Of a stretch of DNA of 64,000 bases, positions 44,233-54,600 are shown piece after piece; the stretch's first letter is position 1; the number at the start of each line of letters is the position of its first letter. The translations under genes and the position numbers were made by a program. Source of the stretch: an uncultured Candidatus Poseidoniales archaeon (GTDB lineage Archaea; Thermoplasmatota; Poseidoniia; Poseidoniales; Thalassarchaeaceae); contig CAJJBW010000005.1 in NCBI GenBank assembly GCA_905182515.1, positions 62,001-126,000 of the forward strand, given 5' to 3'. The notes below the pieces were generated by a model, which had not been told where the DNA came from, ran no database searches, and saw only the letters and a list, made by a program, of their open reading frames with translations.

Positions 44233-45267
44233 TCAAAGTCCGCGTAATCTATTATTTATTAAGTTTAAACTCTCAAAAGTAGGCCTTCCTTCTTCTTCAC
44301 TAAGTTGAGATAGTGGCGTACCTGTAAGCCCTAAAGCATCAGTAGTAGTTGGCATCTCCCCGTTATAGTAAAGTAAACCCGTTACGTGTTTATTTTGGCT
44401 TTCCGCCTCGTGAACTGCCCTTAATGCAGATACTATGTTTGAAGTATCATGAGAAGACCCAATTGTCTCAAGTACTATTTTTGAACCATCAAATAACTCT
44501 ATTTCTCTATATTGCCCCTCCGGGATATCTATTTCTTCAAGTGGAGAAAAATGAGAAATATAATCTACTAAGTGCAATACTTCATCATTTTCTTTAACGT
44601 AATTATACGACCTATATGATTCATCATTATTAGCGAATGTAACGCAAGGGGATATGACATCGATTATTGCCATTCCTTTATGACTCATTGCCGCACGTAA
44701 TAATGCAGTAAGTTGCTTTTTGCTTCCTGAAAATGACCGTGCTACAAAACTACATCCAAGATTTAAGGCCATTGCACATAAATCAATAGGGTTTTGTTCA
44801 TTTATAGCTCCCTTTTTCTTTTTTGACCCTTTCTCTACAGTTGCACTATATTGTCCCTTTGTAAGTCCATAGACTCCATTATTTTCAATAATATACACCA
44901 TGTCTATATTCCTACGGATTGCATGAATAAATTGTCCGATTCCTATGCTTGCTGTATCTCCGTCACCGGATACTGCAATAAATGATAAATCTTTATTGAT
45001 CATATTGGCTCCAGTTGTGACAGACGGCATTCTTCCATGTACTGTATTGAATCCATGACTTTTCCCTAAGAAGTATGCTGGAGTTTTCGAGGAACAACCT
45101 ATTCCGCTCATTTTAGCAATTCCTTCGGGGGGCAATCCATTTTCCCAAGCAGCCTGAATTATCACATTCGATACTTGGTCGTGACCACATCCGGGGCAAA
45201 GCGAAGACTTCCCTCCTTTATATTCCGATTTATCTAAATTTAACACATTTAATTTCAAAATCGTCAT
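44233..45267 (-). CDS. korB: 2-oxoacid:ferredoxin oxidoreductase, beta subunit
   Basis: 344 residues. Cluster cysteines are visible in LCPGCGHD and GIGCSSKTP plus a later one in SPCVTFANN. The thiamine-diphosphate motif GDGDTASIGIGQFIHAIRRN is followed by ENNGVYGLTKGQ. It pairs with the alpha chain to decarboxylate 2-oxoglutarate (or a related 2-oxoacid) to an acyl-CoA with reduction of ferredoxin. The start overlaps the korA stop as TAATG, which indicates translational coupling. The two-subunit form without a separate delta ferredoxin chain resembles KorAB of aerobes. Which 2-oxoacid is used cannot be proven from sequence; 2-oxoglutarate is preferred. Confidence 0.9.
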   Translation of the reverse strand: MTILKLNVLNLDKSEYKGGKSSLCPGCGHDQVSNVIIQAAWENGLPPEGIAKMSGIGCSSKTPAYFLGKSHGFNTVHGRMPSVTTGANMINKDLSFIAVSGDGDTASIGIGQFIHAIRRNIDMVYIIENNGVYGLTKGQYSATVEKGSKKKKGAINEQNPIDLCAMALNLGCSFVARSFSGSKKQLTALLRAAMSHKGMAIIDVISPCVTFANNDESYRSYNYVKENDEVLHLVDYISHFSPLEEIDIPEGQYREIELFDGSKIVLETIGSSHDTSNIVSALRAVHEAESQNKHVTGLLYYNGEMPTTTDALGLTGTPLSQLSEEEGRPTFESLNLINNRLRGL

Positions 45268-47048
45268 TATAGTCCCTCCAATAATTGTAAAATTTTATCT
45301 GCATATAGCCTAGCCCTAGGAGGCATCCCATCACTGTATGCTAAACTGTGTAGTTTGCTTAATAATTTTACGGGAAGCTCTCTTCTTAATATACCGTATA
45401 ATTGCCCATCTCTATTCATTTCTAATACTATATTCGTTTCATGCCTATCGATAAATCCTTCTAAATCAGAGTGATAGGGTAAAGCCCTTACTCTACATGT
45501 ACTTACGGACAATCCACTTTGTTCTAAAATATCATCAATTTCTGTGATGGTATATTCCATAGACCCATAGAATACTATTCCTACTTCTTTAATTTCTTCT
45601 TCACGAAGTATCGGTGCAGGCAATACATCTCTCGAACCTTCAATTTTTTTACGTAATCTTGCCATATTTTTGTGATACACATCTGGTTCTTCGGAATAGA
45701 TGCCATCTTCATCATGACCTGTCCCTCTGTATAATATTGGATCTATGCCACTGCCAGGTAATGTCCGATAAGCAATCCCATCTCCATCTACGTCTCGATA
45801 TCTGCCATAATTCTCTATGGCATCTAGTTGCTTTTGTGTATGGATAACTTTACCTCTATCCATTGGAGAATCAGGATATACGAATCCCGTAGTAGGCCAT
45901 CTATTCATACCTAAATCCAAGTCACTAAATCCAAACACCATGGTCTGGTATCTTTCTGCATAATCAAATGCTCTCCAACCAAATTCAAAACATTCGTCTA
46001 CATTGCCAGGTATTAGGACTATGTGTTGCGTGTCTCCATGACTTGCTTCATAGAGCATTGATAAATCTCCTTGCTGAGTCCTAGTAGGGAGTCCAGTTGA
46101 AGGGCCAACTCGATTAACATCCCATATAACGCCTGGAACTTCTGCGAAATATGATAATCCAATAAATTCTGACATTAAGGAGATTCCGGGTCCACTGGTA
46201 CACGTCATCCCCCTTCCTCCTGCCCATCCGGCCCCTAATACCATGCCGACTGCTGCTAATTCATCTTCTGCCTGTATTACGGCACACGTTGTTCCTCCAT
46301 CTTTAGCAGTACGAAGTTCAGGTAGCCACTTTATTATGCCTTCTGCAACTGAAGATGAAGGAGTTATAGGGTACCATGCAAGCATATTTACTCCTCCATA
46401 TATGGAACCAAGGGCAGACGCTTCATTACCTTCTATCAAGTAAGTATCCGGGTCTTTGTCTCTTCTTTCGGCAGAAAATGTTGTTTCATTTCCCCAATGT
46501 TCTGCTGCATAAGATATGCCTTCTCTTATTGCTCGCATATTCATTTCAATAGCCCTATCCTTACCTTTAAATTGCGAAGATACTGACTTTTCAATGTCTT
46601 CAGATTTTATTCCTAATATGTGGGCAATTCCACCCACATAATACATATTTGCCATTAATTTAGCAAATTTAGGAGCAATCCCTCTTGCCATCTTAGTCAT
46701 TGGCATACTAAAAATTTTGCAATCTTCTCTTTCAACTGGAAGCTTAACATTTTCATTGTAAATTATAATTGCACCAGGTTCTATTTTTGCAATATCCTTT
46801 TCCCAGGTATCCTTGTTCATAAGAATTTGAATGTTAGTCTTATCTCCTGGGGCCTGATAACCCGATTCACTAGCTCTAATTATAAACCAAGTTGGTAAAC
46901 CTGATATATTACTGGGAAATAGGTTCTTGCCACTTACTGGAATGCCCATTTCGAACATACTGTGTAGGAGAATGAGGTTTGATGATTGCGAGCCTGTACC
47001 ATTAGCGGTGGCAATATTAATTATAAAATTATTTACTTCGGATTTCAT
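45267..47048 (-). CDS. korA: 2-oxoacid:ferredoxin oxidoreductase, fused gamma-alpha subunit
   Basis: 593 residues. The N-terminal gamma domain (ANGTGSQSSNLILLHSMF, then GKNLFPSNISGLPTWF) is fused to the alpha domain beginning at GNEASALGSIYGGVNMLAWY and running through PGISLMSEFIGL and TRTQQGDL. In the family the alpha chain helps form the 2-oxoacid and CoA site. Fused gamma-alpha chains of about 590-620 residues are typical of two-subunit enzymes. It is the first gene of the pair, with korB one base overlapping. With aconitase just downstream on the opposite strand it points to an oxidative TCA cycle. Confidence 0.92.
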   Translation of the reverse strand: MKSEVNNFIINIATANGTGSQSSNLILLHSMFEMGIPVSGKNLFPSNISGLPTWFIIRASESGYQAPGDKTNIQILMNKDTWEKDIAKIEPGAIIIYNENVKLPVEREDCKIFSMPMTKMARGIAPKFAKLMANMYYVGGIAHILGIKSEDIEKSVSSQFKGKDRAIEMNMRAIREGISYAAEHWGNETTFSAERRDKDPDTYLIEGNEASALGSIYGGVNMLAWYPITPSSSVAEGIIKWLPELRTAKDGGTTCAVIQAEDELAAVGMVLGAGWAGGRGMTCTSGPGISLMSEFIGLSYFAEVPGVIWDVNRVGPSTGLPTRTQQGDLSMLYEASHGDTQHIVLIPGNVDECFEFGWRAFDYAERYQTMVFGFSDLDLGMNRWPTTGFVYPDSPMDRGKVIHTQKQLDAIENYGRYRDVDGDGIAYRTLPGSGIDPILYRGTGHDEDGIYSEEPDVYHKNMARLRKKIEGSRDVLPAPILREEEIKEVGIVFYGSMEYTITEIDDILEQSGLSVSTCRVRALPYHSDLEGFIDRHETNIVLEMNRDGQLYGILRRELPVKLLSKLHSLAYSDGMPPRARLYADKILQLLEGL

Positions 47049-47209
47049 ATTATTTCATGACTCCACAAATTGATACTGAACAAGTCGATGCTCACTACTT
47101 ACTCTGCGAACATAACGAGTCTTTAGCCATTACCATCAAGAGTTCTTTTTATCGATTGAATCTACTTTTATTTCCGTTGCCATTTTGAATGATTAGTTCT
47201 CCGCCACAT

Positions 47210-48286
47210 ATGATGTCCGTACCGGAGAGATTGCAAAAAGCCTGGGATGAAGCCAATTCCTTTATTGAAAATGGTAATCCAGAAAAAGCACTGGATGCCC
47301 TTAGAGATGTTGCATGGAGTGAGTGCAAAAATGATTCTCAGAGAGCTCAAACATCTCGATATGCTGCCGATGCTGGTACACTTTGGGGAGAAATCGATGC
47401 TAATTCTCAGAAGAAAAGATGGCAAAAAGCGTATAAGAACTATAAAACTGCTCTAGATTTCGATCCTAAAGATAAAGAAACACGAAGACGAATGAATAAA
47501 TTAGCATCAATGATGGACGAAAACGCAATTTCGGTTAATAGCGGTTTTCAAATGTTTAACGAAGGTAATCCTACTCCAATCGGGCTAATGGCAATAGTAG
47601 TTGCAATTTTTGTATTCCTTGCTTCCTTCAAAGTCGTGACGGATGCCATAGATCCCGACGGAATTGGCCTTTGGAATGCCATTAATGGAGAAAATACTCC
47701 TAATGACCTAATAAATGGGACAGTTATTCTTGAAATATCTTATGTCAATCAAAATGATGAACGTGTAGATGTTTCTATCGAAATATTATTGAAACCAATA
47801 GATGCGCCAATACATGTGGAAAATTTTCTTAAATTAACAAATGACTTCAGGTATGATAATACTCAATTACATAGAATAATTGATGATTTTATGATACAAG
47901 GAGGAGATATAGATCACATGAGTGGAATGGGAGGTTATGCAGGTAAATGGTTCGGTTATTGTAATGGCCAAGTTTCTGCTTCTCCAGATGATTGCGATTT
48001 GAGTGATTGGACTATACCGGATGAAACATCAAAAGAAAATATGGGTTTATTGCATCATCCATGTACGATATCCATGGCTAAAACTAGTGCCCCAAACACA
48101 GGTGGAAGCCAATTCTTTTTGATTCCAGGGGATAGTGAACCTCATCACTTAGATGGAGTTCATACAGTATTCGGAGAAATAGTAAGCGGGTGCGAGCATG
48201 TAACTGCTATAAGCGAGATTCAAACAGGATCTGATGATAAACCAGTAAATCCTGTTATGCTCAAAAAAGCATATGTCAAGGTTTGA
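47210..48286 (+). CDS. Membrane-anchored cyclophilin-type peptidyl-prolyl isomerase with TPR-like N-terminus
   Basis: About 358 residues from the ATG at 47210 (a second ATG follows directly). The first 110 residues form helical hairpins resembling TPRs (AWDEANSFIENGNPEKALDAL and YKNYKTALDFDPKDKETRRR). One membrane helix lies near 130-150 (LMAIVVAIFVFLASFKVV). The C-terminal cyclophilin domain has FRYDNTQLHRIIDDFMIQGG and NTGGSQFFLIPG. The isomerase should face outside while the TPR-like part faces the cytoplasm, so it may assist folding of exported proteins. An insertion with two cysteines (GYCNG...DDCDLSD) interrupts the domain. It is divergent from korA. Confidence 0.85.
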   Translation: MMSVPERLQKAWDEANSFIENGNPEKALDALRDVAWSECKNDSQRAQTSRYAADAGTLWGEIDANSQKKRWQKAYKNYKTALDFDPKDKETRRRMNKLASMMDENAISVNSGFQMFNEGNPTPIGLMAIVVAIFVFLASFKVVTDAIDPDGIGLWNAINGENTPNDLINGTVILEISYVNQNDERVDVSIEILLKPIDAPIHVENFLKLTNDFRYDNTQLHRIIDDFMIQGGDIDHMSGMGGYAGKWFGYCNGQVSASPDDCDLSDWTIPDETSKENMGLLHHPCTISMAKTSAPNTGGSQFFLIPGDSEPHHLDGVHTVFGEIVSGCEHVTAISEIQTGSDDKPVNPVMLKKAYVKV

Positions 48287-48346
48287 TTAATTAATTATTT
48301 TTGGTTGTTAGTAGAATTAAAGGCCCCCTCCCATCTCGCCTTGTTT

Positions 48347-51031
48347 ATGGGCGGGAAATCTCCTTTTGATTCATTATCAAAATTTCTAAAATATGATGGT
48401 GAAGAGTCTTCCTACATGAGTTTACAAGCCTTAGAAGATAAAGGCCTATGTAATCTTGAGGAACTCCCCTTTACAATTAGGATTTTATTAGAATCTGCAT
48501 TAAGAAATTGTGACGGTTTTTTAATTTCTGAAGAAGACGTCATCCGAATTGCTTCTTGGAGTCCGGAAATGTCACCGCAAGAAATCCCCTTTAGCCCAAG
48601 TAGAGTATTACTGCAAGATTTTACTGGAGTTCCAGCAGTTGTAGATATTGCTGCATTAAGGGATGCAATGGTGGAATTAGGAGGTGATCCGGAAAAAGTA
48701 AACCCACAAGTTCCCGTTGATCTGGTAATAGACCATTCTGTCCAAGTTGATTATTCAGGTTTATTTCCAGATGCTAAAGAACGTAATCTAGACATTGAAT
48801 ACGAGAGAAATATGGAACGATATAAATTTCTAAAATGGGGGCAAAATAGCCTTGATAATTTCCGTGCAGTCCCTCCTGGACGAGGCATTGTCCATCAAGT
48901 AAATTTAGAATGGATAGCTACTGTTGCTAGAGAAGAGGATAATGTTTGGTTCCCGGATTCATTAGTTGGCACTGACTCTCATACTACTATGATAAATGGT
49001 CTTGGAGTTTTGGGATGGGGTGTCGGAGGAATTGAGGCCGAAGCAGTTATGCTTGGTCAGCCAATCTATATGTTATTACCGCAAGTCGTCGGATTCGAAC
49101 TAAAGGGAGAATTAAACTCAGGAGTAACTGCTACTGACATGGCTCTAAGAATTGTTGAGATGTTGCGTAAACATGATTGTGTTGGGAAATTTGTAGAATT
49201 TTTTGGCTCGGGAATTTCATCTCTTAGTTTACCAGATAGGGCGACCATAGCAAACATGGCCCCTGAATATGGGGCCACTTGCGGATTCTTCCCTGTTGAT
49301 GAAAAAACATTAGACTATATGTTACTTTCAGGTAGAAAAACAGAACATGTTGAAAATGTTAAATTATATCTCGAAAAACAGGGTTTATTTGCTAATGAAT
49401 CTACGCTTGCTCCAAAATTTACTTCTAAATTATCTCTCAATCTTTCCGATGTCGATCCCGCAATGGCTGGTCCGAAAAGACCCCAGGATAGAGTAGATTT
49501 ATCAAAAATGAAAACACATTTCCAAACTTCTCTAAATGCTCCTTTAGGCCCACATGGGCATGGTATTGAAAAATCTTTAAGTCTAAATAAATCTAAGATA
49601 TCTGGAACTTCTAATTTCCTAAAGCACGGAGATATAGTTATTGCAGCCATAACAAGTTGTACAAATACTAGTAATCCAAGTGTTATGATGGCTGCAGGGT
49701 TGCTTGCTAGAAACGCAAGATCAAAGGGGCTTAAAATTAAGCCATGGGTAAAACCAAGCTTAGCACCAGGTAGTAGGGTCGTGACTGAATATTATGATGC
49801 GGCAGGGTTATCTGAACATTTATCTTTTCTTGGATTTAATGTAGTCGGATATGGTTGTACTACTTGTATTGGCAATTCTGGTCCCTTAGACTCTGAAATA
49901 GAAGCGGCAATAGATGAATCAAATTTAATAGTCGGTAGCGTATTATCTGGTAATAGAAATTTTGAGGGAAGAATACATCAGAAAGTGAAAGCCAATTACC
50001 TTGCAAGCCCTCCGTTGGTTGTAGCATATGCAATAGCTGGAACTTTGAATATTGATTTCAACACCGATCCATTAGGCTTTACAAAATCTGGAGATCCGAT
50101 AATGCTATCTGATATTTGGCCCACAGATGAAGAAATTCAAGACGTAATTTCGAAGGTCATAAACCCAGAAATGTTTAGAGAAAGATATCTCGATGTTTTA
50201 GAAGAGCCAAGATGGGAGGATATACCGAGCCAGGATTCTGCGTTATATGATTGGGATGATTCATCAACATATGTCCGATTACCTACTTTCTTTAAAGGAA
50301 TTGAAGAAGAACCCGATTTAATATATCCAATTAAAAATGCTAGAGTGTTATTGAAATTAGGTGATTCAATTACTACGGATCATATCAGTCCGGCAGGTGC
50401 GTTTCCTCATTTCGGCCCTGCAGGAAAATATTTAGTCAATAATGGCGTAAAACCTAGGGATTTCAATTCATTTGGAAGTAGGCGTGGTAACCATGAGGTA
50501 ATGATGAGAGGAACCTTTGCAAATGTTAGGATTAGAAATGAAATGGCCCCAGGTACAGAAGGAGGTTTTACTACGCATTTACCGTCTAAAGAAGTAACAA
50601 CAATCTTTGAAGCAAGTGAGAAATACCAAAGTGATAATACTCCTTTGGTGGTTCTCGCAGGATCACAATATGGTACTGGCAGTAGCAGAGATTGGGCCGC
50701 CAAGGGGACATTGTTATTGGGCATTAAAGCAGTCATAGCTACTTCATTTGAAAGAATACACAGATCAAACCTCGTCGGCATGGGAGTTTTACCTCTCACC
50801 TTCTCAGAAGGTGAAGATGCAAATAGTCTCGGTTTAAATGGGACTGAATTTTTTGATATACCAATATCAGGAGATTTAAAGCCTTTATCTTTTATACAAG
50901 TCTCAGCTAAGAAAGAAGACGGCCAGATTATTAAGTTTAATGCAAAAGTACGATTAGATACTTCTGTTGATGTAGAATACTTTAGAAATGGAGGAATATT
51001 ACAAACAGTACTCCGAAATCTTGCTAAATAA
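48347..51031 (+). CDS. acnA: Aconitate hydratase (AcnA/IRP1 family)
   Basis: 894 residues from the ATG at 48347; a TTG at 48305 would add 14. Iron-sulfur cysteines lie in AITSCTNTSNPSVM and GCTTCIGNSGPL. SLVGTDSHTTMINGLGVLGWGVGGIEAEA, quoted here in part only for its DSHTT core, and the C-terminal swivel-domain motif GSQYGTGSSRDWAAKG are intact. It interconverts citrate and isocitrate in the TCA cycle. Length and domain order are those of AcnA. The 3' side continues with a small acidic protein at 51074. Archaea often use this bacterial-type enzyme when aerobic. Confidence 0.96.
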   Translation: MGGKSPFDSLSKFLKYDGEESSYMSLQALEDKGLCNLEELPFTIRILLESALRNCDGFLISEEDVIRIASWSPEMSPQEIPFSPSRVLLQDFTGVPAVVDIAALRDAMVELGGDPEKVNPQVPVDLVIDHSVQVDYSGLFPDAKERNLDIEYERNMERYKFLKWGQNSLDNFRAVPPGRGIVHQVNLEWIATVAREEDNVWFPDSLVGTDSHTTMINGLGVLGWGVGGIEAEAVMLGQPIYMLLPQVVGFELKGELNSGVTATDMALRIVEMLRKHDCVGKFVEFFGSGISSLSLPDRATIANMAPEYGATCGFFPVDEKTLDYMLLSGRKTEHVENVKLYLEKQGLFANESTLAPKFTSKLSLNLSDVDPAMAGPKRPQDRVDLSKMKTHFQTSLNAPLGPHGHGIEKSLSLNKSKISGTSNFLKHGDIVIAAITSCTNTSNPSVMMAAGLLARNARSKGLKIKPWVKPSLAPGSRVVTEYYDAAGLSEHLSFLGFNVVGYGCTTCIGNSGPLDSEIEAAIDESNLIVGSVLSGNRNFEGRIHQKVKANYLASPPLVVAYAIAGTLNIDFNTDPLGFTKSGDPIMLSDIWPTDEEIQDVISKVINPEMFRERYLDVLEEPRWEDIPSQDSALYDWDDSSTYVRLPTFFKGIEEEPDLIYPIKNARVLLKLGDSITTDHISPAGAFPHFGPAGKYLVNNGVKPRDFNSFGSRRGNHEVMMRGTFANVRIRNEMAPGTEGGFTTHLPSKEVTTIFEASEKYQSDNTPLVVLAGSQYGTGSSRDWAAKGTLLLGIKAVIATSFERIHRSNLVGMGVLPLTFSEGEDANSLGLNGTEFFDIPISGDLKPLSFIQVSAKKEDGQIIKFNAKVRLDTSVDVEYFRNGGILQTVLRNLAK

Positions 51032-51073
51032 TAATTAAGAGAACTTTATGTTGTATGGGCATCAGGGGTAAAT

Positions 51074-51532
51074 ATGGATGAAGAGGGTGATGTATCGGAA
51101 GAACCTGTTTTACCAGGGCCAACTCCCGATCCATCTAGCATCCCATCTGTCGTCAGAGCAGTTGGAAATTTAGATTTAGATGCAAAAATTGAAGAGTTAG
51201 GGTTTTCAAAAAAAACTGACCCTAACATGAATGCTATTATTGAATTTTTAAATGAAGTCGAACCTCCTGAACCACTTTCAAACAACCTTTCTGGAGATCC
51301 TCAGGCTGAATCTTGGCTACAACTGTTAATGACTTTAGTTGTCAGAGAACACGGGCACTCATCATTACCAATAAGCTCTATAGAAAGAGCAGTCGGTGAA
51401 AAAATGAATCGTGAAGATGTAGATTTAGAGATATTCCTGGACCGTCTTTGGATAATGGGTAGATTAGAAAGAATTTATGGAGGTGCTGAAGTTGAATACT
51501 CTCCAAACCCTAGTTGGTTGGAATCTCGTTAG
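51074..51532 (+). CDS. Small acidic protein, possible C-terminal winged helix
   Basis: 152 residues, strongly acidic and proline-rich at the start (EEGDVSEEPVLPGPTPDPSS), then two predicted helical blocks. The last 80 residues (WLQLLMTLVVREHGHSSLPI, SIERAVGEKMNREDVDLEIF, LWIMGRLERIYGG) have the helix-helix-helix-strand rhythm of a winged helix, but I cannot confirm that. There is no membrane segment. It begins 42 bases after aconitase on the same strand. Function unknown. Confidence 0.6.
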   Translation: MDEEGDVSEEPVLPGPTPDPSSIPSVVRAVGNLDLDAKIEELGFSKKTDPNMNAIIEFLNEVEPPEPLSNNLSGDPQAESWLQLLMTLVVREHGHSSLPISSIERAVGEKMNREDVDLEIFLDRLWIMGRLERIYGGAEVEYSPNPSWLESR

Positions 51533-51643
51533 ATTATGTCTATAATTTATTCTTAATAAATTATAATAACAATAATTAATCTTGATTATTTTCTTGCTCA
51601 TGTTGCAATAAGGCATAATAACAAGACGAAAGTCCGCAGTAGT

Positions 51644-54600
51644 ATGATGAATGGAGAGAATAAAGAATCCGGCCGTAACATCAAGACCGGAAAAGCAATG
51701 ACTCTAGTCTTACTCATGCTAACTTCGACCTTAATCTCACTTGTCCCGACAGTATATGCCTCTCATACAACTCAATATGCTGTTCAAAGAGATCCTTCTG
51801 CAATTGCAGTTGGAGATTTAGATTGCGATGGAGATAATGATATCATTTCAGCCAGTACTATGGGGCATTTTCTCAGCGTGTTGTACAATGACGGTTTCGG
51901 CACAGCAGAAAGTACTCCTACAGGCTCCTTTGCTGATAGGCAAGATATTTACATATCTAATAACGACACACGCCGTGCTGGGTTCAGAGATACAGCCGAT
52001 GGAACTAGGGCCGAAATCGCAGATGTAGATGGCGATGATGTAAATGACATAATTTATTACCAGCAAAATATAAGATTCGTAGGCGAATCATTTGTTAGGC
52101 CTGCAAATCTTACGGTTCTAAAGGGAGTATGTGATGATAGAGTCAATCTTTGGGAAGATATGGCGTCTATTACTGTCACTAATCCCTTTTTGTTAGATTT
52201 AGATGTTGCTGACATCAATAATGATGGAAATGCAGATACTGTTTTCGTATCTCAAGATAGCACTGGAGCAAATCAATACATACAAATTTACATGGGGCCA
52301 GATTACACACTTCCAATTAATCAACAAACTATACCAGTCCCCTTGACTAATGGAATTTATACTGATGTTATGTTGGGCCATTGGGGTGAAACAGTACAAA
52401 CTGGCGGTATTGGAATACCTAATACCGATTGTGAAGATCTAGATTTATGGCTATTAAGAACTCCTCCATTCAATGTAGGGGTAGGTTACTCAGTAGGGCA
52501 TTTTGACAACATCACTGTGCTCGAATTTAATTGCCTGCCCACTGCAGGAAATGTATTTTATCCCAATCCTATGGATCCAACTGCTCAAGGAATGCATGAG
52601 TTCAAACTAGATGTTGAGCATAATTATCCGCTTTACGGCATAGATATTTCAGACACCACTCCAGATGATGATGATAATGAAATAGACTTAATTGCAGCAA
52701 TAGATGGAATAGAGGGCAGGGTAAATTATGCCACTAAATCTGGAACAAGTTGGAACACTCAGAATTATGTAAATGAATTAGGAGATTATTTAGGTGCATC
52801 ATTAACTATTGCAGACGTAAATAGGGACGGAGAAATGGACTTCTTTATCCCTACAGAATTAACATTAGAAATTATTCAGGACTCCTCGTCTCAAAATCAG
52901 ACTTATCTTTCTTTGGAGAATCTGAGGGCCACTAATACTGTGGAAATTATACTCGGAGATGGATCTGGAGGGTATTTACCCTCTCTCTCTTTCGATGTGG
53001 GTCGAAGGCCTAGTGTTGCAATGCCTGGTCAATTACAAGGAGGAGATGACAGTGCTCTTGAGATTATCATAGGTCAGAAAGATTATGCTTACAGATTTGC
53101 TAATAATGCTATGTGGCTAGACACTCAGGGTTGGCCCGGCGCTAGCGATTATCTTTCTGTGCTAACTTTAGATAACTTTGATTTAGGTTTAACTGGCGTG
53201 ACTGTAGAACCTTCTTCCGTAGATCCAGCAACAGGCAGAGCTATGCTAGGTGAAGGTAACCGTTGGGTAAACGTCACTGTAAGAAATACCGGTTTAAATG
53301 CTATAGTAGCCGGAAGTGTAGATGTTAACTTAGAAGTTAAAGAAGTTTTAGGGGGGACAGATACAGTCGTATATTCTAATAGTTTTGAAACTTCAAATCC
53401 TGATGTTAATATTGCCAACGCTCAATTCTCGAGTTATTCATACACTGGCGAATATTCTCAAGGAGAATCTTCATGGCATCTCGAAACAAACTCTACTGCA
53501 GAAACAGAAAATGTTTCTTGGTATGAAGCAGATAACAATCCAACAAATTATTATTGGTCCGGATTGGATTATGATGATGGTACAAATTCATCTTCGGAGG
53601 CTAAATCAGGCTACGTTAATCATATGGATGAAGCTATAATACTTGAGAACATCGACTTGACTGGCGCTGATGCTGCTTTCATGGATATATCTATGATGTG
53701 CAGTGCAGGCTTCTTCGAACTTTTCCTTTCAGAACCATATGCTGTGGTTGAAAGGTGGTTATATGAGGATGCATGTGGGATAGAAGTTTGGAGTGAAGGA
53801 ACCGGTTGGCAAGAAGTGTCTAGGATGGGGGGCTGGGATAATGAGCGATTAATAAGGCTCTTTGCCTTCGACCAAGATCCTGAATATAACAATTATAATC
53901 AAAATTTTGGTGGTTCAAATTATGCTTCCGGGTGGATAAATTATACCGAAGGAGGAGGAACTTCAGAAGATCCATCTGAGACTGAATCAATAGACCTGAC
54001 TCCCTTTGCAGGCGAAATTATAGATATTAGATTTAGATTTAGAAGTGGCTTAGAAGGCACTGTAGGGCCAGCAGGTTCTGCAGATGGCTCTGGCTTAGAT
54101 GGATTTGCCTTTGACAATATTACAATCAGGAAACGCAACGTTCAATTTGGAAATATCACTGATGCTAGCCAAGAATTATCTTTCACTAATCTCGCTGCAG
54201 GAGAAAATAGAGTGGTGCAATTATCAGCTGATTTCGTTAACAATACTACATATTATATTTCCACATCTTTGAATAATGTACAAATTACAAATCCTTCTGG
54301 AAATTCAGATCAAGATTCAACTAACGATGGGATTAAATTCCAATTGACTGTGAAAAATCTTTTCGATCCAGGCCTTGCAGAAAAAGCGTGGCCAAGTTTA
54401 GAAAATGGTCAAAGGTATGCTTCCGGACTTCGTGACGTTGAGGTAAAGGTACAAAATTGGGGTAACACCATTGTCGATTTCGAAGTTGAAGCAAAAATCC
54501 AAAACGCCGAGCCTGATTTAATTGCGATTGAAGATTTTTCTGGCTTTGATCCTATTTGGAGCGATGATAATGATTTGATTGGCCATGAAAATGGAAGTAA

